In this document: positions 54,791 to 64,000 of the stretch, one piece after another
Layout: each line of letters starts with the position of its first letter
Position numbering within the stretch: the stretch's first letter is position 1
Assembly (NCBI RefSeq): GCF_000518985.1
Contig: NZ_JAEQ01000004.1
Location: 1 to 64,000, forward strand
DNA length: 64,000 nt
Direction of reading: 5' to 3'
From: Chelativorans sp. J32
GTDB lineage: Bacteria; Pseudomonadota; Alphaproteobacteria; Rhizobiales; Rhizobiaceae
The notes under the pieces: generated by a model
Database searches by the model: none
Seen by the model: only the letters and a program-made list of their open reading frames with translations
What the model was told of the DNA's origin: nothing
Translations under genes and position numbers: made by a program

Positions 54791-56893
54791 CTACTCGGTG
54801 AAACCGACCGCCTTCAGCATGAAGGCGTAGCTCAGCGCCGTTTCTTCCAGTTGGGAAAAGCGTCCTGAAGCGCCGGCATGGCCGGCTTCCATATTCACCC
54901 GCAGCAGAACGGGATTCTCGCTCGTATTGTAATCACGCAGCCGTGCGACCCATTTCGCGGGCTCCCAGTATGTCACGCGCGGGTCCGTCAGGCCTGCGAG
55001 GGCAAGAATGGCCGGATATGGCTGAGGACGCACATTGTCGTAGGGCGAGTAGGCGGCGATCGTCTCGTAGTCCTGCTTGCTGGTTATCGGGTTTCCCCAT
55101 TCCGGCCATTCTGGCGGTGTCAGGGGAAGCGTATCGTCAAGCATGGTGTTGAGCACATCGACGAAGGGCACGGCCGCAACAAGCGCACGAAAATCCTGTG
55201 GCGCCAGGTTGGCGACGGCCCCGATCAGCATGCCACCCGCCGAGCCGCCTTCGGCAACCAGTCGATCGTGGCTCGTGTAGCCGAGCGAAACGAGATGGCG
55301 GGCGCAGGCGATGAAATCGGTGAAAGTGTTGGTTTTCTTCTCGCGCTTGCCATCTTCGTACCAGGCGAAGCCCTTGTCCTTTCCGCCACGGATATGGGCG
55401 ATGGCATATACGAAGCCGCGATCAACCAATGACAGGCAATTTGTACGGAACGAGGCGCTGATGGTGATGCCGTAGGCGCCGTAGCCGTTGAGAAAGCAGG
55501 GAGCCGAGCCGTCGAGTGGGAGACCGCGGCGGTGGACGAGGGAAATAGGCACCTGCTCGCCATCCGGCGCGGTCGCCATGAGCCTGCGCGTAACGTAGTC
55601 TTCCGGATTGTGGCCGGAAGGCACTTCCTGGGTCTTGAGGAGGTCGCGCTCGCGGGTGCGCATGTCGTAATCGAATTCCTGCGCCGGCGTGGTCATCGAG
55701 GAATAGGAGAAGCGGAAGACATCCGTGTCGTATTCATACGAGCCGTAGAGGCCCAGGGAGTAGGCCTCCTCCTCGAATGCGATCACATGTTCTTCTCCGG
55801 ATTTGCGCTCGCGTACGACGATCCGGGGCAGGCCGTCCTTGCGTTCGAGCCTGACGAGGAAATCCTTGAAAGCAATGAAGGACATGATGAGCCGGCCGGG
55901 CTCGTGGGGAACGACTTCGCGCCAATTGGCCGGAGAAGGATCGGCCGCCGGGGCGGTCATGATCTTGAAATCCTTCGCCCCGTCCCGGTTGGTAAGGATG
56001 AAGAACTCCTCGCCCGCGGGTTCGAAATCGTAGCGGATGCCGGGCTCGCGCGGCGCAATGAGGCGAGGCTCTGCATCGGGATCGTTGGCGGGCAGGATGC
56101 GATATTCGCTCGTTTCGTGGTCGTGGATCGAGATGAAGATCCAGTCGTCCAGCCGGCTGCCGAAGACATGCATGAAGAAGCCGGGATCCGTTTCCTCATA
56201 GACAAGCCGATCTTCCCCGGAATCCTGGCCGATTGCGTGATAGAAAATCTTCGAAGGCCGGTGATTGTCGTCCAGGCGGGCGTAATAGAAGCCGCTGGAG
56301 TCGGCCGTGAACGTTCCGGAGCCATTCGTGCCCTCGACATGATCCTCCAGATCGGTTTTGGTCTCGAGGTCGCGCAGGCGCAACGTGAAATACTCCGAGC
56401 CTTTGTCGTCGATGCTCCAAAGGAGATAGCGATGGTCAGGGGAGTGGCCCACGCCGCCGATGTGGAAATATGCCGTGCCTTCAGCCTCCGCGTCGCCGTC
56501 CAGGAGTACCTCCTCGGACCCTCCTTCGCGCTCGGTGCGGAAGAAACGTGGATGCTCGCCGCCTTGCCTGTAAGCAGTTCCGTAGGCAAAAGGACCATCC
56601 TTCATCGGCACGGAACTCTCGTCTTCCTTGATGCGGCCCTTCATCTCCGCGAAGAGAAGCTGCTGCAGCTCCTTGGTGTCCGCCATCATCCCTTCCTGGT
56701 AAGCGTTCTCGGCTTCCAGATGCGCGCGGATATCCGACGCAAGCGATGAGGAATCTCTCAGCACTTCCTGCCAGTTCTCTGCCCTAAGCCAGCCATATTC
56801 GTCGGTCCGGGTGTATCCATGCCGTGTGTCGGAGGCGGGCCGCTTCTCGGCGCGCGGCGCTTCGAAGGACGGGAAAGAGCTATGGGAAGCCAT
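54791..56893 (-). CDS. ptrB: Oligopeptidase B (prolyl oligopeptidase family S9A)
   Basis: A 700-residue serine oligopeptidase cutting short peptides after basic residues, cytosolic, with no signal peptide. An N-terminal beta-propeller precedes the alpha/beta-hydrolase domain. The nucleophilic Ser is in EGGSAGGMLIG, the Asp in LTDPRVTYWEPAKW and the His in EAGHAGASGRF. HGYTRTDEYGWLR near residue 25 is the family's N-terminal block. It is convergent with sodB. Confidence 0.92.
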   Translation of the reverse strand: MASHSSFPSFEAPRAEKRPASDTRHGYTRTDEYGWLRAENWQEVLRDSSSLASDIRAHLEAENAYQEGMMADTKELQQLLFAEMKGRIKEDESSVPMKDGPFAYGTAYRQGGEHPRFFRTEREGGSEEVLLDGDAEAEGTAYFHIGGVGHSPDHRYLLWSIDDKGSEYFTLRLRDLETKTDLEDHVEGTNGSGTFTADSSGFYYARLDDNHRPSKIFYHAIGQDSGEDRLVYEETDPGFFMHVFGSRLDDWIFISIHDHETSEYRILPANDPDAEPRLIAPREPGIRYDFEPAGEEFFILTNRDGAKDFKIMTAPAADPSPANWREVVPHEPGRLIMSFIAFKDFLVRLERKDGLPRIVVRERKSGEEHVIAFEEEAYSLGLYGSYEYDTDVFRFSYSSMTTPAQEFDYDMRTRERDLLKTQEVPSGHNPEDYVTRRLMATAPDGEQVPISLVHRRGLPLDGSAPCFLNGYGAYGITISASFRTNCLSLVDRGFVYAIAHIRGGKDKGFAWYEDGKREKKTNTFTDFIACARHLVSLGYTSHDRLVAEGGSAGGMLIGAVANLAPQDFRALVAAVPFVDVLNTMLDDTLPLTPPEWPEWGNPITSKQDYETIAAYSPYDNVRPQPYPAILALAGLTDPRVTYWEPAKWVARLRDYNTSENPVLLRVNMEAGHAGASGRFSQLEETALSYAFMLKAVGFTE

Positions 56894-57042
56894 GGCAAGA
56901 ACTCCTGAAAGTCATAGATTAATTAGCGGCGAAACGAAATTTGGCTCGGGGGTCAACCCCGAGAAACTATGTTTTACGAGATTGAGTGTTAAACCCGGCC
57001 AGCGGTACTGCCCGCTAGCCGGGGACGAGACTGGCTTGCCGT

Positions 57043-57450
57043 CTACTGTTCTTCGAATTTCAAGGCGGTTCCATTCATGCAGTAACGCAGGCCCGTGGGC
57101 GCCGGTCCGTCATCGAAGAGGTGGCCCAGATGCGAATCGCAATCCGCACAGCGCACCTCCACTCGGGTCATCAAAAAGGAATTGTCCTTGTGCAGGGTGA
57201 CCGCATCCGTGTCCGCCGGTGCGTAAAAGCTCGGCCATCCGGTACCGGAATCATATTTGGTTTCCGACGAGAAAAGAGGCCGGCCGCAGGCTACGCAGCG
57301 ATAAAGACCTTGGCGCTTGTTATCCCAATAGGGTCCGGTAAAAGCGCGCTCCGTCCCGTGTTCGCGCGTGACATGATATTGCTCCGGCGTAAGTTCCTTG
57401 CGCCATTCTTCGTCCGATTTCTGAATTTTCGTACGCGTTTCGCCCGTCAT
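57043..57450 (-). CDS. msrB: Peptide methionine (R)-S-oxide reductase MsrB
   Basis: A 135-residue repair enzyme reducing the R-sulfoxide of methionine. Two zinc-binding CxxC pairs (CVAC and CADC), the substrate block [11 protein letters not shown] and the catalytic Cys in [11 protein letters not shown] are all intact. Start at 57448-57450 because GGAG lies 7 bp upstream; an ATG at 57456 overlaps that site. It is divergent from the Mrp operon. Confidence 0.95.
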   Translation of the reverse strand: MTGETRTKIQKSDEEWRKELTPEQYHVTREHGTERAFTGPYWDNKRQGLYRCVACGRPLFSSETKYDSGTGWPSFYAPADTDAVTLHKDNSFLMTRVEVRCADCDSHLGHLFDDGPAPTGLRYCMNGTALKFEEQ

Positions 57451-57624
57451 GATCATGCTCCGTTTGCACCGTTATGTAGGTGAGGTGAAACTCTTTTTGG
57501 AGTGCGATACCAGCAGGCTATACAACCCGTGAATATCCCAACGGATTGCCGCACTCGCCTTGCCCGCGTGGAAATGAACGTCTATGTGACGACGTTGTGT
57601 TTGAGGGAATGGTAATGCATTCAC

Positions 57625-57653
57625 CTCTTTAGGGGCATTCTGAGCAAAGAGGA
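57625..57653 (+). promoter_or_regulatory. Hairpin able to sequester the mrpA ribosome-binding site
   Basis: CCTCTTT at 57625-57631 is perfectly complementary to AAAGAGG at 57647-57653. The second arm contains the Shine-Dalgarno AGAGG for the ATG at 57658. A folded leader would hide the ribosome site of the first antiporter gene. The stem is visible; the control role is inferred. Confidence 0.5.
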
Positions 57654-57657
57654 ACCG

Positions 57658-59994
57658 ATGGCAGCAGAAGGGCAGTGGCTGACTTTCCTTGCTCTCATCT
57701 TGCCTTTCCTCGGTGCCGCGGTCGCTCCGCTCCTTACACGCGTTCTAAAGCACAATGCCGCTTGGGTGCTGGCGCTCATTCCCGCCTTCCTCTTTTTTCA
57801 TTTCGCGGGCTTCCTGGAGCTGGTCTCGCAGGGACAGGCGGTCGCCGGCGGATACCCGTGGGTGGAGAGCCTGAACCTCGATTTTTCCTGGTATCTGGAC
57901 GGCCTCTCGCTCACCTTCATTCTTCTTATTTCCGGCATCGGCATTCTGATCGTGCTCTATTCCGGCGGCTATTTGAAGGGTCATCCGCAACAGGGCCGCT
58001 TCTTCTCCTTCATTCTCATGTTCATGGGGGCGATGCAGGGATTGGTTGCTGCCGACTCCTTCCTGATGCTGTTCGTTTTCTGGGAACTGACATCGATCGC
58101 CTCCTTTCTGCTGATCGGCTTCGATCATAAGCGCGAGGCCGCGCGGCGCGCCGCGCTTCAAGCGCTCGTGGTGACAGGAGGAGGCGGGCTGGCGCTCCTG
58201 GCCGGGCTCATTCTTATCGCGCAAGTCACCGGCGTCCACTCGCTTTCCATGCTGCTTTCGACCGGGGATACGCTGAGGCAGGCGCCGCTTTATCTGGCGG
58301 TGCTGCTTTTGGTGCTTGGCGGCGCCTTCACCAAATCGGCGCAGTTTCCGCTGCATTTCTGGTTGCCGAATGCCATGGAAGCGCCCACGCCGGTTTCCGC
58401 CTATCTTCATTCAGCCACCATGGTGAAGGCAGGCGTCTACCTGCTCATGAGACTCAACCCGGTGATTGGCGGGACGCCTATCTGGGAGACCGTTCTGCCG
58501 ATCTTCGGCGGGACCACGCTGATCGTCGGCACATTGCTTGCCCTGCGCCAGACGGATTTGAAACTGATGCTGGCCTATACGACGGTGGCCTCGCTCGGGC
58601 TGCTCGTCATGCTGACAGGGTTCGGCTCGGAGATCGCGATAGCCGCAGCTGTGCTCTACCTGATCGCGCACTCCATGTTCAAAGGCGCGCTGTTCATGGT
58701 CGCAGGCATCATCGACCACGAGACCGGAACGCGCGACATAACCCAGCTTGGCGGCATCGGTCGCGCAATGCCGGTCACCTTTGGCGCGGCAGTGCTTGCG
58801 GCGTTCTCGATGGGCGGTCTGCCGCCCACCTTCGGGGTCCTGGCCAAGGAAGAGATTTATGCGGGGCTTGTCGACGGCACATGGGCCGCACTTCTGACGG
58901 CGGTTGCGATCGTCGGCAATGCGCTGATGTTCACCATAGGCTTTGCAGTCGCCCTGAAACCATTCCTGGGGGATCGGGTCGAGACGCCCAGGCCTCCGCA
59001 CGAAGGGCCCGCTCTCCTGTGGATCGGCCCGGCGGTGCTTTCCCTGGCCGGACTCCTGACCGCGCTGCTTTCGTCCCTCAGCCATCAATTCCTCTCAAGT
59101 CCCATGGCGAGCGCCGTGGCCGGAGAGCAGGTATCCGTGTCGATCTCTGTGGTCCCGCATTTCGGATTGCCGCTGTTTCTCTCCTTGGTCACGATCGCGC
59201 TTGGGTTGGTCTTTTATCTCGCGATCGGCAGAGGGCGTAACGTGATGGCAGCGGTGCTCACGGCGATCGGCTGGGGACCCGATAGGGGCTTCGACCAGCT
59301 CTACCGCGGCGTCGTTCGGATCGCGGCCATCGTCACGGGCATTATCCAGAACGGTCGCCTCGACTTTTACATGACGGCGACATTTCTTGCATTGGCGGTC
59401 GCACTGCTCGTGCCGATGATCGGCTTCAACGAACTGCCTGCCATGCCGACCTTCGCTTCTCTCTATTTTTACGAATGGACGGTGCTCGCCATTGCCTTTA
59501 TCGGCCTCGGCGCGGTGATCTATGCGCGAAACCGCCTTACGGCGATCGTTTCCCTGGGCATCCAGGGTTTCGCCGTGGCGCTTCTTTTCATGTTGCTCGG
59601 CGCGCCGGATCTCTCCTTCACCCAGTTCATGGTCGAAACACTGTCGGTCGTGATCCTTGCACTCGTAATGACTAGACTGCGGCTTTCGCCTGCGGACCAC
59701 CGGCCGCTCGGTCAGAAGATGCTCGACTGCTCCGTTGCGGTTCTCTGCGGCGTTGCACTGGGGCTGCTTCTCCTGCGGGTCAGCCAAGTGCCCTTCGACG
59801 CAGCGCTTAGCGATTTCTTCGCCGCAAATTCGCGGGTGATCGCCCATGGCCGCAATATCGTGAACGTCATCATCGTGGATTTCCGCGGGCTCGATACTTT
59901 GGGCGAGATCACGGTGGTCATGGTGACGGGGCTTGCCATTCTGGCGCTCGTGCGCATACGCGCCGGCAAGCCTGCGGCCAATAAGGACGCTTGA
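57658..59994 (+). CDS. mrpA: Mrp/Pha monovalent cation/H+ antiporter subunit A
   Basis: The 778-residue core subunit. About 16-18 N-terminal helices follow the NuoL-type proton channel, with [18 protein letters not shown]-like, [30 protein letters not shown] and [16 protein letters not shown] blocks. The C-terminal MbhD/E-like extension contains [23 protein letters not shown]. It is not fused to subunit B, which follows as a separate gene 1 bp later. The complex exports Na+ or K+ in exchange for protons in alkaline or saline conditions. Confidence 0.94.
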   Translation: MAAEGQWLTFLALILPFLGAAVAPLLTRVLKHNAAWVLALIPAFLFFHFAGFLELVSQGQAVAGGYPWVESLNLDFSWYLDGLSLTFILLISGIGILIVLYSGGYLKGHPQQGRFFSFILMFMGAMQGLVAADSFLMLFVFWELTSIASFLLIGFDHKREAARRAALQALVVTGGGGLALLAGLILIAQVTGVHSLSMLLSTGDTLRQAPLYLAVLLLVLGGAFTKSAQFPLHFWLPNAMEAPTPVSAYLHSATMVKAGVYLLMRLNPVIGGTPIWETVLPIFGGTTLIVGTLLALRQTDLKLMLAYTTVASLGLLVMLTGFGSEIAIAAAVLYLIAHSMFKGALFMVAGIIDHETGTRDITQLGGIGRAMPVTFGAAVLAAFSMGGLPPTFGVLAKEEIYAGLVDGTWAALLTAVAIVGNALMFTIGFAVALKPFLGDRVETPRPPHEGPALLWIGPAVLSLAGLLTALLSSLSHQFLSSPMASAVAGEQVSVSISVVPHFGLPLFLSLVTIALGLVFYLAIGRGRNVMAAVLTAIGWGPDRGFDQLYRGVVRIAAIVTGIIQNGRLDFYMTATFLALAVALLVPMIGFNELPAMPTFASLYFYEWTVLAIAFIGLGAVIYARNRLTAIVSLGIQGFAVALLFMLLGAPDLSFTQFMVETLSVVILALVMTRLRLSPADHRPLGQKMLDCSVAVLCGVALGLLLLRVSQVPFDAALSDFFAANSRVIAHGRNIVNVIIVDFRGLDTLGEITVVMVTGLAILALVRIRAGKPAANKDA

Positions 59995-59995
59995 G

Positions 59996-60415
59996 ATGCG
60001 TACGCTGATCTTTCGGACCACCGCTCCCTATCTCGCAAGCCTGATGGTGCTTTTCTCCATCTTTGTGCTGTTGCGTGGGCACAACGAGCCGGGCGGTGGC
60101 TTCATCGGGGGGCTAATCGCTGCTTCCGCCTTCGCGATCTATGGCATCGCCTGCGGCGTTCCATCCGTGCGGCGGGCGCTTTACTTCCATCCGATGGCGA
60201 TTTCCGGCTTCGGTCTGCTGCTCTCGGCGAGTTCCGGTATCCTCTCCCTGTTCCAGCAGGTTCCGTTCCTCACCGGCATCTGGACGACGGTCGACGTACT
60301 GGGAGTTCCGGTGGATCTCTCCACGGTCATGGCATTCGACATCGGCGTCTACCTTGTGGTGGTCGGATCGATCACCTCGATCGCGCTGACGCTCGAGGAA
60401 AGGGAGGATGTCTGA
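59996..60415 (+). CDS. mrpB: Mrp/Pha antiporter subunit B
   Basis: A 139-residue membrane subunit with four helices and the family block [25 protein letters not shown]. The ATG at 59996-59998 follows the mrpA stop by 1 bp, and its stop overlaps the mrpC start. Essential partner of subunit A in characterised Mrp systems. Confidence 0.92.
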   Translation: MRTLIFRTTAPYLASLMVLFSIFVLLRGHNEPGGGFIGGLIAASAFAIYGIACGVPSVRRALYFHPMAISGFGLLLSASSGILSLFQQVPFLTGIWTTVDVLGVPVDLSTVMAFDIGVYLVVVGSITSIALTLEEREDV

Positions 60416-60792
60416 TGGAGGCCATTCTCGCGGTGACGGTTGGGATCTTCTTCGCCGTCTCGATTTATCTGATGCTCTCGAAGCATATCATACGCATCCT
60501 GCTGGGTGTGGCCATCTTCGGCAATGCCGTGAACCTCACGATCTTCACGACCGGCCGGGTCGTGCGCGAAGTTCCTCCCATCATCCCGGAAGGGGTGACG
60601 GTACCGCCCGGAATCACCGCCAACCCGCTGCCGCAGGCGCTGATCCTGACCGCAATCGTGATTTCCTTTTCCTTCTTCGCCTTCCTGCTCGTTCTTGCTT
60701 TTCGCACCTATCAAGAACTCGGCACGGATGACACGGACGGCATGCGTGTCGCCGAGCCCAAAGGCGAAGAACTCCCACCATTGGGGTACTGA
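60415..60792 (+). CDS. mrpC: Mrp/Pha antiporter subunit C
   Basis: A 125-residue NuoK-like subunit with three helices. SIYLMLSKHIIRILLGVAIFGNAVNL and the late block NPLPQALILTAIVISFSFFAF are the family signature. It shares one base with the mrpB stop, in the standard A-B-C-D order. Confidence 0.93.
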   Translation: MEAILAVTVGIFFAVSIYLMLSKHIIRILLGVAIFGNAVNLTIFTTGRVVREVPPIIPEGVTVPPGITANPLPQALILTAIVISFSFFAFLLVLAFRTYQELGTDDTDGMRVAEPKGEELPPLGY

Positions 60793-60797
60793 ACGGG

Positions 60798-62357
60798 ATG
60801 GCCGTGCCTGGAAGCGAAACTCTCGATCTCTCGCGCGCCATGGTGCTGGCCGCGCCAAGCCTTGCCGATTGGCTCGTCGTCGCGCCAGTGGTGATCCCGA
60901 TCATCGTTGGCGCAGTGCTGCTGATGTTTCGGCACGAAACAAAGATCCAGGCAGGCGTAGCGATCGTCGGCTTGGCAGCCATGCTGATCTCGAACGTGCT
61001 TCTCCTGTCGCGGATCCTGGACGCAGGGCCCGTGGTGATGACAATGGGGCGGTGGCTGCCGCCCTTTGGCATCTCCTTCACGGCCGATGTGCTCGGCGCC
61101 TCGCTTGCACTTACGGCCACGCTGGTGGCGCTCATCTGCGCGCTCTATTCGATTTCGGACATCGGCACCCTTGGGCGGCGCTACGGCTTTTATCCCTTCC
61201 TCATGCTGATGATGGCCGGGGTGAGCGGATCCTTCCTCACCGGCGACATCTTCAATCTATATGTCTGGTTCGAGGTCTTCCTCATCTCGTCCTTCGGGCT
61301 CCTTATCCTTGGTTCGGAGCACAGGCAGCTCGACGGCGCTACCAAATACGCCATCCTCAACCTGATCGGGACCACCTTGTTCCTGACGGCAACGGCTCTG
61401 CTTTACGGCGTATTCGGCACGCTCAACATGGCCGATATCGCGGTCAAGGCCGGGAACGTCCGGGAGGGCGCGCCACTGATCACGCTCGCCGTTTTCTTCC
61501 TGCTGGCATTCGGCATGAAGGCGGCGGCATTCCCGGTCAATTTCTGGCTTCCCGCTTCCTATCATACGCCGCGCATCGTGACGGCCGCGCTCTTCGGCGC
61601 CATCCTGACGAAGATCGGCGTCTACGCCTTGCTGCGCGTCGTGGTGATGCTCTTCCCGCTCGAACGGGCGATTTTGTCGGGTGTCATCGCATGGGTGGCT
61701 GCGGCGACCATGATCCTTGGCGTGCTGGGTGCGCTGGCGCAAACGGACATCAGACGCGCTTTGGGTTTCCTCGTCATTTCCAGCGTGGGCAACATACTGG
61801 TGGGGCTGGCGCTCGGCTCGGGCGAGGGGCTTGCAGGAAGCATCTTCTATACATTCCACTCCATGATCGTGACGGCAGCCCTCTACCTGCTTGCCGGCAC
61901 GATGAAGGGGCTTGGGGGGAGCTATTCGCTGCGGTCGCTGTCGGGCCTTTACGCGGCTCACCCCATGATTGCAGCCTTTGCGCTGCTCCTGATGCTCGCT
62001 TCTGCAGGATTGCCGCCGGCTTCGGGACTTTGGCCGAAGATCCTGCTGGTGCAAGCCTCCCTTGATGCAGGGCAGGGCTGGTTGGCCTTTGCCGTCCTAT
62101 TATCGGGCTTCCTCACGACCGTGGCGCTCGGTCGGGTCTTCATCCTCACCATCTGGCGGCAGCATGAGGGTGAGGCGCTTGTCGAGAAAACCTCGCCGAT
62201 GTTCGGCTATGTCACATTGGGTGTCCTCGCCGTCGCTGTGATATTCATGGGGCTTTATCCGCAGCCGGTCATCGATATCGCCGAGAATGCGGCCCGTGGT
62301 CTCCTCGATGGTTCTCTTTATATCGACGCCGTGTTTCCGGGGGGACAGCGGCCATGA
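60798..62357 (+). CDS. mrpD: Mrp/Pha antiporter subunit D
   Basis: A 519-residue NuoN/M-like channel subunit with about 14 helices. FNLYVWFEVFLISSFGLL carries the conserved membrane Glu, and FGMKAAAFPVNFWLPASYHTPRIVTAALFGAILTKIG the conserved Lys residues of the proton path. The ATG at 60798 is 5 bp after mrpC. The stop overlaps mrpE. Confidence 0.94.
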   Translation: MAVPGSETLDLSRAMVLAAPSLADWLVVAPVVIPIIVGAVLLMFRHETKIQAGVAIVGLAAMLISNVLLLSRILDAGPVVMTMGRWLPPFGISFTADVLGASLALTATLVALICALYSISDIGTLGRRYGFYPFLMLMMAGVSGSFLTGDIFNLYVWFEVFLISSFGLLILGSEHRQLDGATKYAILNLIGTTLFLTATALLYGVFGTLNMADIAVKAGNVREGAPLITLAVFFLLAFGMKAAAFPVNFWLPASYHTPRIVTAALFGAILTKIGVYALLRVVVMLFPLERAILSGVIAWVAAATMILGVLGALAQTDIRRALGFLVISSVGNILVGLALGSGEGLAGSIFYTFHSMIVTAALYLLAGTMKGLGGSYSLRSLSGLYAAHPMIAAFALLLMLASAGLPPASGLWPKILLVQASLDAGQGWLAFAVLLSGFLTTVALGRVFILTIWRQHEGEALVEKTSPMFGYVTLGVLAVAVIFMGLYPQPVIDIAENAARGLLDGSLYIDAVFPGGQRP

Positions 62358-62827
62358 AGCTCTTTCTCATCAATGTCATCCTGGCATTCGCGTGGATGGC
62401 GGTCAGCGGATCTTTCTCGCTCGCCAATATGATATTCGGTTTTCTGCTGGGTGGGTTTGCGCTCTATCTCATCCGGGAGCAGGTGGGCTCTCTCGGCTAT
62501 TTCCGACGCACCGCCAAGCTTATCTCACTGGGATGGCTGTTTCTTTATGAACTCGTTCTTTCAGCCTGGAAGGTAGCAAAGCTGGTGCTATCACCGAAAA
62601 TGGACCTGAAGCCCGGCATCTTTTCCTACCCGCTCACCGTAGAGCGCGATTTCGAGATCACGCTGTTGGCGAATCTCATTACGTTGACGCCGGGCACGCT
62701 TTCCGTCGATGTTTCGGAAGATCGCAAAACGCTCTACGTTCACGCGTTGGATTGCTCCGACGTGGAGCAGTTGCGCCGGGACATCTCGCAGGGTTTCGAA
62801 CACCGGATCAAGGAGGCATTCCGATGA
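62354..62827 (+). CDS. mrpE: Mrp/Pha antiporter subunit E
   Basis: A 157-residue subunit with two or three helices at the N-terminus and a soluble C-terminal half. [26 protein letters not shown] is the diagnostic block. It overlaps mrpD and mrpF by 4 bp each. Confidence 0.93.
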   Translation: MKLFLINVILAFAWMAVSGSFSLANMIFGFLLGGFALYLIREQVGSLGYFRRTAKLISLGWLFLYELVLSAWKVAKLVLSPKMDLKPGIFSYPLTVERDFEITLLANLITLTPGTLSVDVSEDRKTLYVHALDCSDVEQLRRDISQGFEHRIKEAFR

Positions 62828-63159
62828 TAACGGGTGAGGCCTATCTGGCTTTCGCGGAACTTGCCGCTCTTGCCATCCTAAGCTTGTCCTTCCTCTTGAC
62901 GGTCGTTCGCGTTCTACGCGGGCCTGCTCTACCGGATCGTGTTGTGGCGCTGGATATGCTGGTCGCGATCGCGATCGGCTTCATCGCGGTGATCGGGATC
63001 AAGACCGGTTATACGCTCTATCTGGATATCGCCATTGCGCTGGGCCTTGTGGGCTTTCTCGCAACGGTCGCCTTCGCGCGTTTCGTCATGAGCCGCCGGT
63101 ATGAAGAAGAGTTTGTCTCGCGCGATCCGCTCGGCATTTATAGGGACAAGGCAGAATGA
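62824..63159 (+). CDS. mrpF: Mrp/Pha antiporter subunit F
   Basis: A 111-residue subunit with three helices. [25 protein letters not shown] is the conserved MrpF segment. The start at 62824 overlaps the mrpE stop (ATGA). Confidence 0.92.
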   Translation: MITGEAYLAFAELAALAILSLSFLLTVVRVLRGPALPDRVVALDMLVAIAIGFIAVIGIKTGYTLYLDIAIALGLVGFLATVAFARFVMSRRYEEEFVSRDPLGIYRDKAE

Positions 63160-63509
63160 TCGGTCTTATCCAAAATCTACTGGTCGGAACGCTCATACTG
63201 ATCGGCGCTTTCTTTGCGCTTGCTGCCTCGATCGGAATTTTGCGCCTCCCTGACCTTTATACGCGAATGCATGCGGCTTCCAAGGCGGGAACCCTGGGAT
63301 CGGGCGTTATGCTTATCGCGCTTGCGCTTTATGCCGATGATCACGCAACTGTGACCCGCGCCCTTGCAGGCGTGGTCTTCTTTCTTTTGACTGCTCCTAT
63401 TTCGGCACATCTACTGGCCAAGGCCGCTTATGCGGCCGGATATCGCCTCTGGTCTGGCTCGGTCCATGATGATATGAGCGCAACCAAGGTTTCCAAAGGA
63501 TCCAAATAG
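63156..63509 (+). CDS. mrpG: Mrp/Pha antiporter subunit G
   Basis: A 117-residue subunit with three helices; [30 protein letters not shown] and [18 protein letters not shown] are family hallmarks. It closes the seven-gene operon, overlapping mrpF by 4 bp. Confidence 0.93.
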   Translation: MIGLIQNLLVGTLILIGAFFALAASIGILRLPDLYTRMHAASKAGTLGSGVMLIALALYADDHATVTRALAGVVFFLLTAPISAHLLAKAAYAAGYRLWSGSVHDDMSATKVSKGSK

Positions 63510-63900
63510 ACTGGAAATTCTCCTCATCAGTTTTTTGTCAAATGAATCCATTTTCCACACTTATGGCGTAATCCACAGCTACTGGAATCTCTGCCCGAAC
63601 CAGCATTTTACAGTCCAGATTGAAGTTGGGGAATTTTCCCCATTGAAATCATTATTATTGCGCCTTATTTGCCACTGAAGCGATTTGTGTGGCAGCGTAT
63701 CGGCTTGATTGAGAGATAAGTATTAAGGCTATAAAACTAACCTTTGTCTGAAAAAGTTTGTGAGTTGACGTTCTTTTATAAGTGGTCGATATGCCGATCC
63801 GCAAAACTACCAATGAGAATTAGATTTGAGAGACTAATCGTTCGAGGGAGGGTGAATGTATAGGAATGGGGGTGGGGCACCGTTTATGCTGGGGAAAGAT
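63510..63900. other. AT-rich upstream region of mucR
   Basis: A 391-bp region, clearly more AT-rich than its surroundings, with no coding frame. Ros/MucR proteins bind AT-rich DNA and control their own genes, so this is a natural autoregulatory site. A candidate promoter lies at 63765-63793. An imperfect TTTCCA/TGGAAA pair just before it around 63491-63513 could end the mrp transcript, but it is weak. Confidence 0.5.
63765..63793 (+). promoter_or_regulatory. Candidate promoter of mucR
   Basis: TTGACG and GATATG are separated by 17 bp, close to alphaproteobacterial housekeeping promoters. The start codon is 108 bp downstream. Confidence 0.35.
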
Positions 63901-64000
63901 ATGGAAATGGATGAGCAAAACACAAAGAATGATGACGTGCTTATGGAGCTCACGGCGGATGTCGTCGCGGCCTATGTAAGCAACAATCCAGTGCCGGTTT
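63901..64000 (+). CDS. mucR: MucR/Ros-family zinc-finger regulator, 5' part cut by window edge
   Basis: The first 33 residues of a MucR/Ros-type regulator. The stretch LMELTADVVAAYVSNNPVPV matches the conserved N-terminus of rhizobial MucR proteins; the zinc finger lies beyond the edge. GGGGAAAG precedes the ATG at 63901; ATGs at 63886 and 63907 are in frame. These regulators control exopolysaccharide, motility and cell-cycle genes in relatives. Confidence 0.85.
   Translation, partial: MEMDEQNTKNDDVLMELTADVVAAYVSNNPVPV

Noticed and set aside
1-64000. CRISPR arrays, insertion sequences, prophage or integrase genes
   Set aside because: No regularly spaced repeats, transposase or integrase motifs were seen on either strand.

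Overview
The window reads as chromosome of a metabolically versatile alphaproteobacterium of the order Hyphomicrobiales (Rhizobiales), most like the Mesorhizobium/Chelativorans/Nitratireductor group. The evidence is GC-rich coding DNA with tightly overlapping genes, a MucR-type regulator at the right edge, a HutF-type histidine pathway, a Rhizobium etli-type asparaginase and a betaine (bet) operon. This placement is an inference from gene content; no rRNA gene is present.

Left third. Positions 1-12990 hold a catabolic cluster read on the minus strand. It has a TRAP transporter (dctP, dctQ, dctM), a thiamine-diphosphate enzyme, a 2,4'-dihydroxyacetophenone dioxygenase-like cupin, a complete Liv-type ABC transporter, an aldehyde dehydrogenase and an SDR cut by the left edge. 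A divergent AraC regulator sits at its head. A 26-bp element, 20/26 identical, lies about 125 bp upstream of both transporter operons and ties them into one likely AraC regulon for an aromatic ketone or acid. Positions 13015-21114 carry a full histidine-utilisation locus: hutC, hutF, and divergently hutI-H-G-U-D.

Middle. Positions 21167-36353 look like a second catabolic island, which I regard as the most novel part. A seven-gene, translationally coupled minus-strand operon encodes a GntR/UTRA regulator, a UbiD decarboxylase, its UbiX flavin prenyltransferase, an Asp/Glu-racemase-family protein and a three-subunit amine/imino-acid oxidase (FAD DAO subunit, 2Fe-2S subunit, FAD/BFD subunit). 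Divergent from it lie an aldehyde dehydrogenase, a second ThDP enzyme, a polyamine/opine-type ABC importer and a RidA imine deaminase, closed by a second, closely similar GntR/UTRA regulator. Both regulator genes carry a palindrome with the same 14-bp core upstream, and a different palindrome overlaps a -35 box of the divergent operon. The proposed route is import, epimerisation, flavin oxidation to an imine, hydrolysis, ThDP decarboxylation, aldehyde oxidation, plus a prFMN decarboxylation. The substrate is not identifiable from sequence.

Positions 36.3-38.0 kb are gene-poor, with a decayed GAF-domain gene on the minus strand. An aldo/keto reductase and tRNA-Pro(CGG) follow.

Right half. This part is mostly housekeeping or stress functions: betI-betA-betB with a BetI-like box, an SDR lacking its catalytic Tyr and Lys, a zinc asparaginase, a GFA protein, CorA, methylmalonyl-CoA mutase (two subunits), a HerA-like ATPase, an L,D-transpeptidase lipoprotein, a haloacid dehalogenase, superoxide dismutase, oligopeptidase B, MsrB and a complete seven-gene Mrp/Pha Na+(K+)/H+ antiporter operon whose first ribosome-binding site can pair into a hairpin. 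The start of a mucR-like gene is cut by the right edge. No CRISPR array, insertion sequence, rRNA or replication origin was seen.
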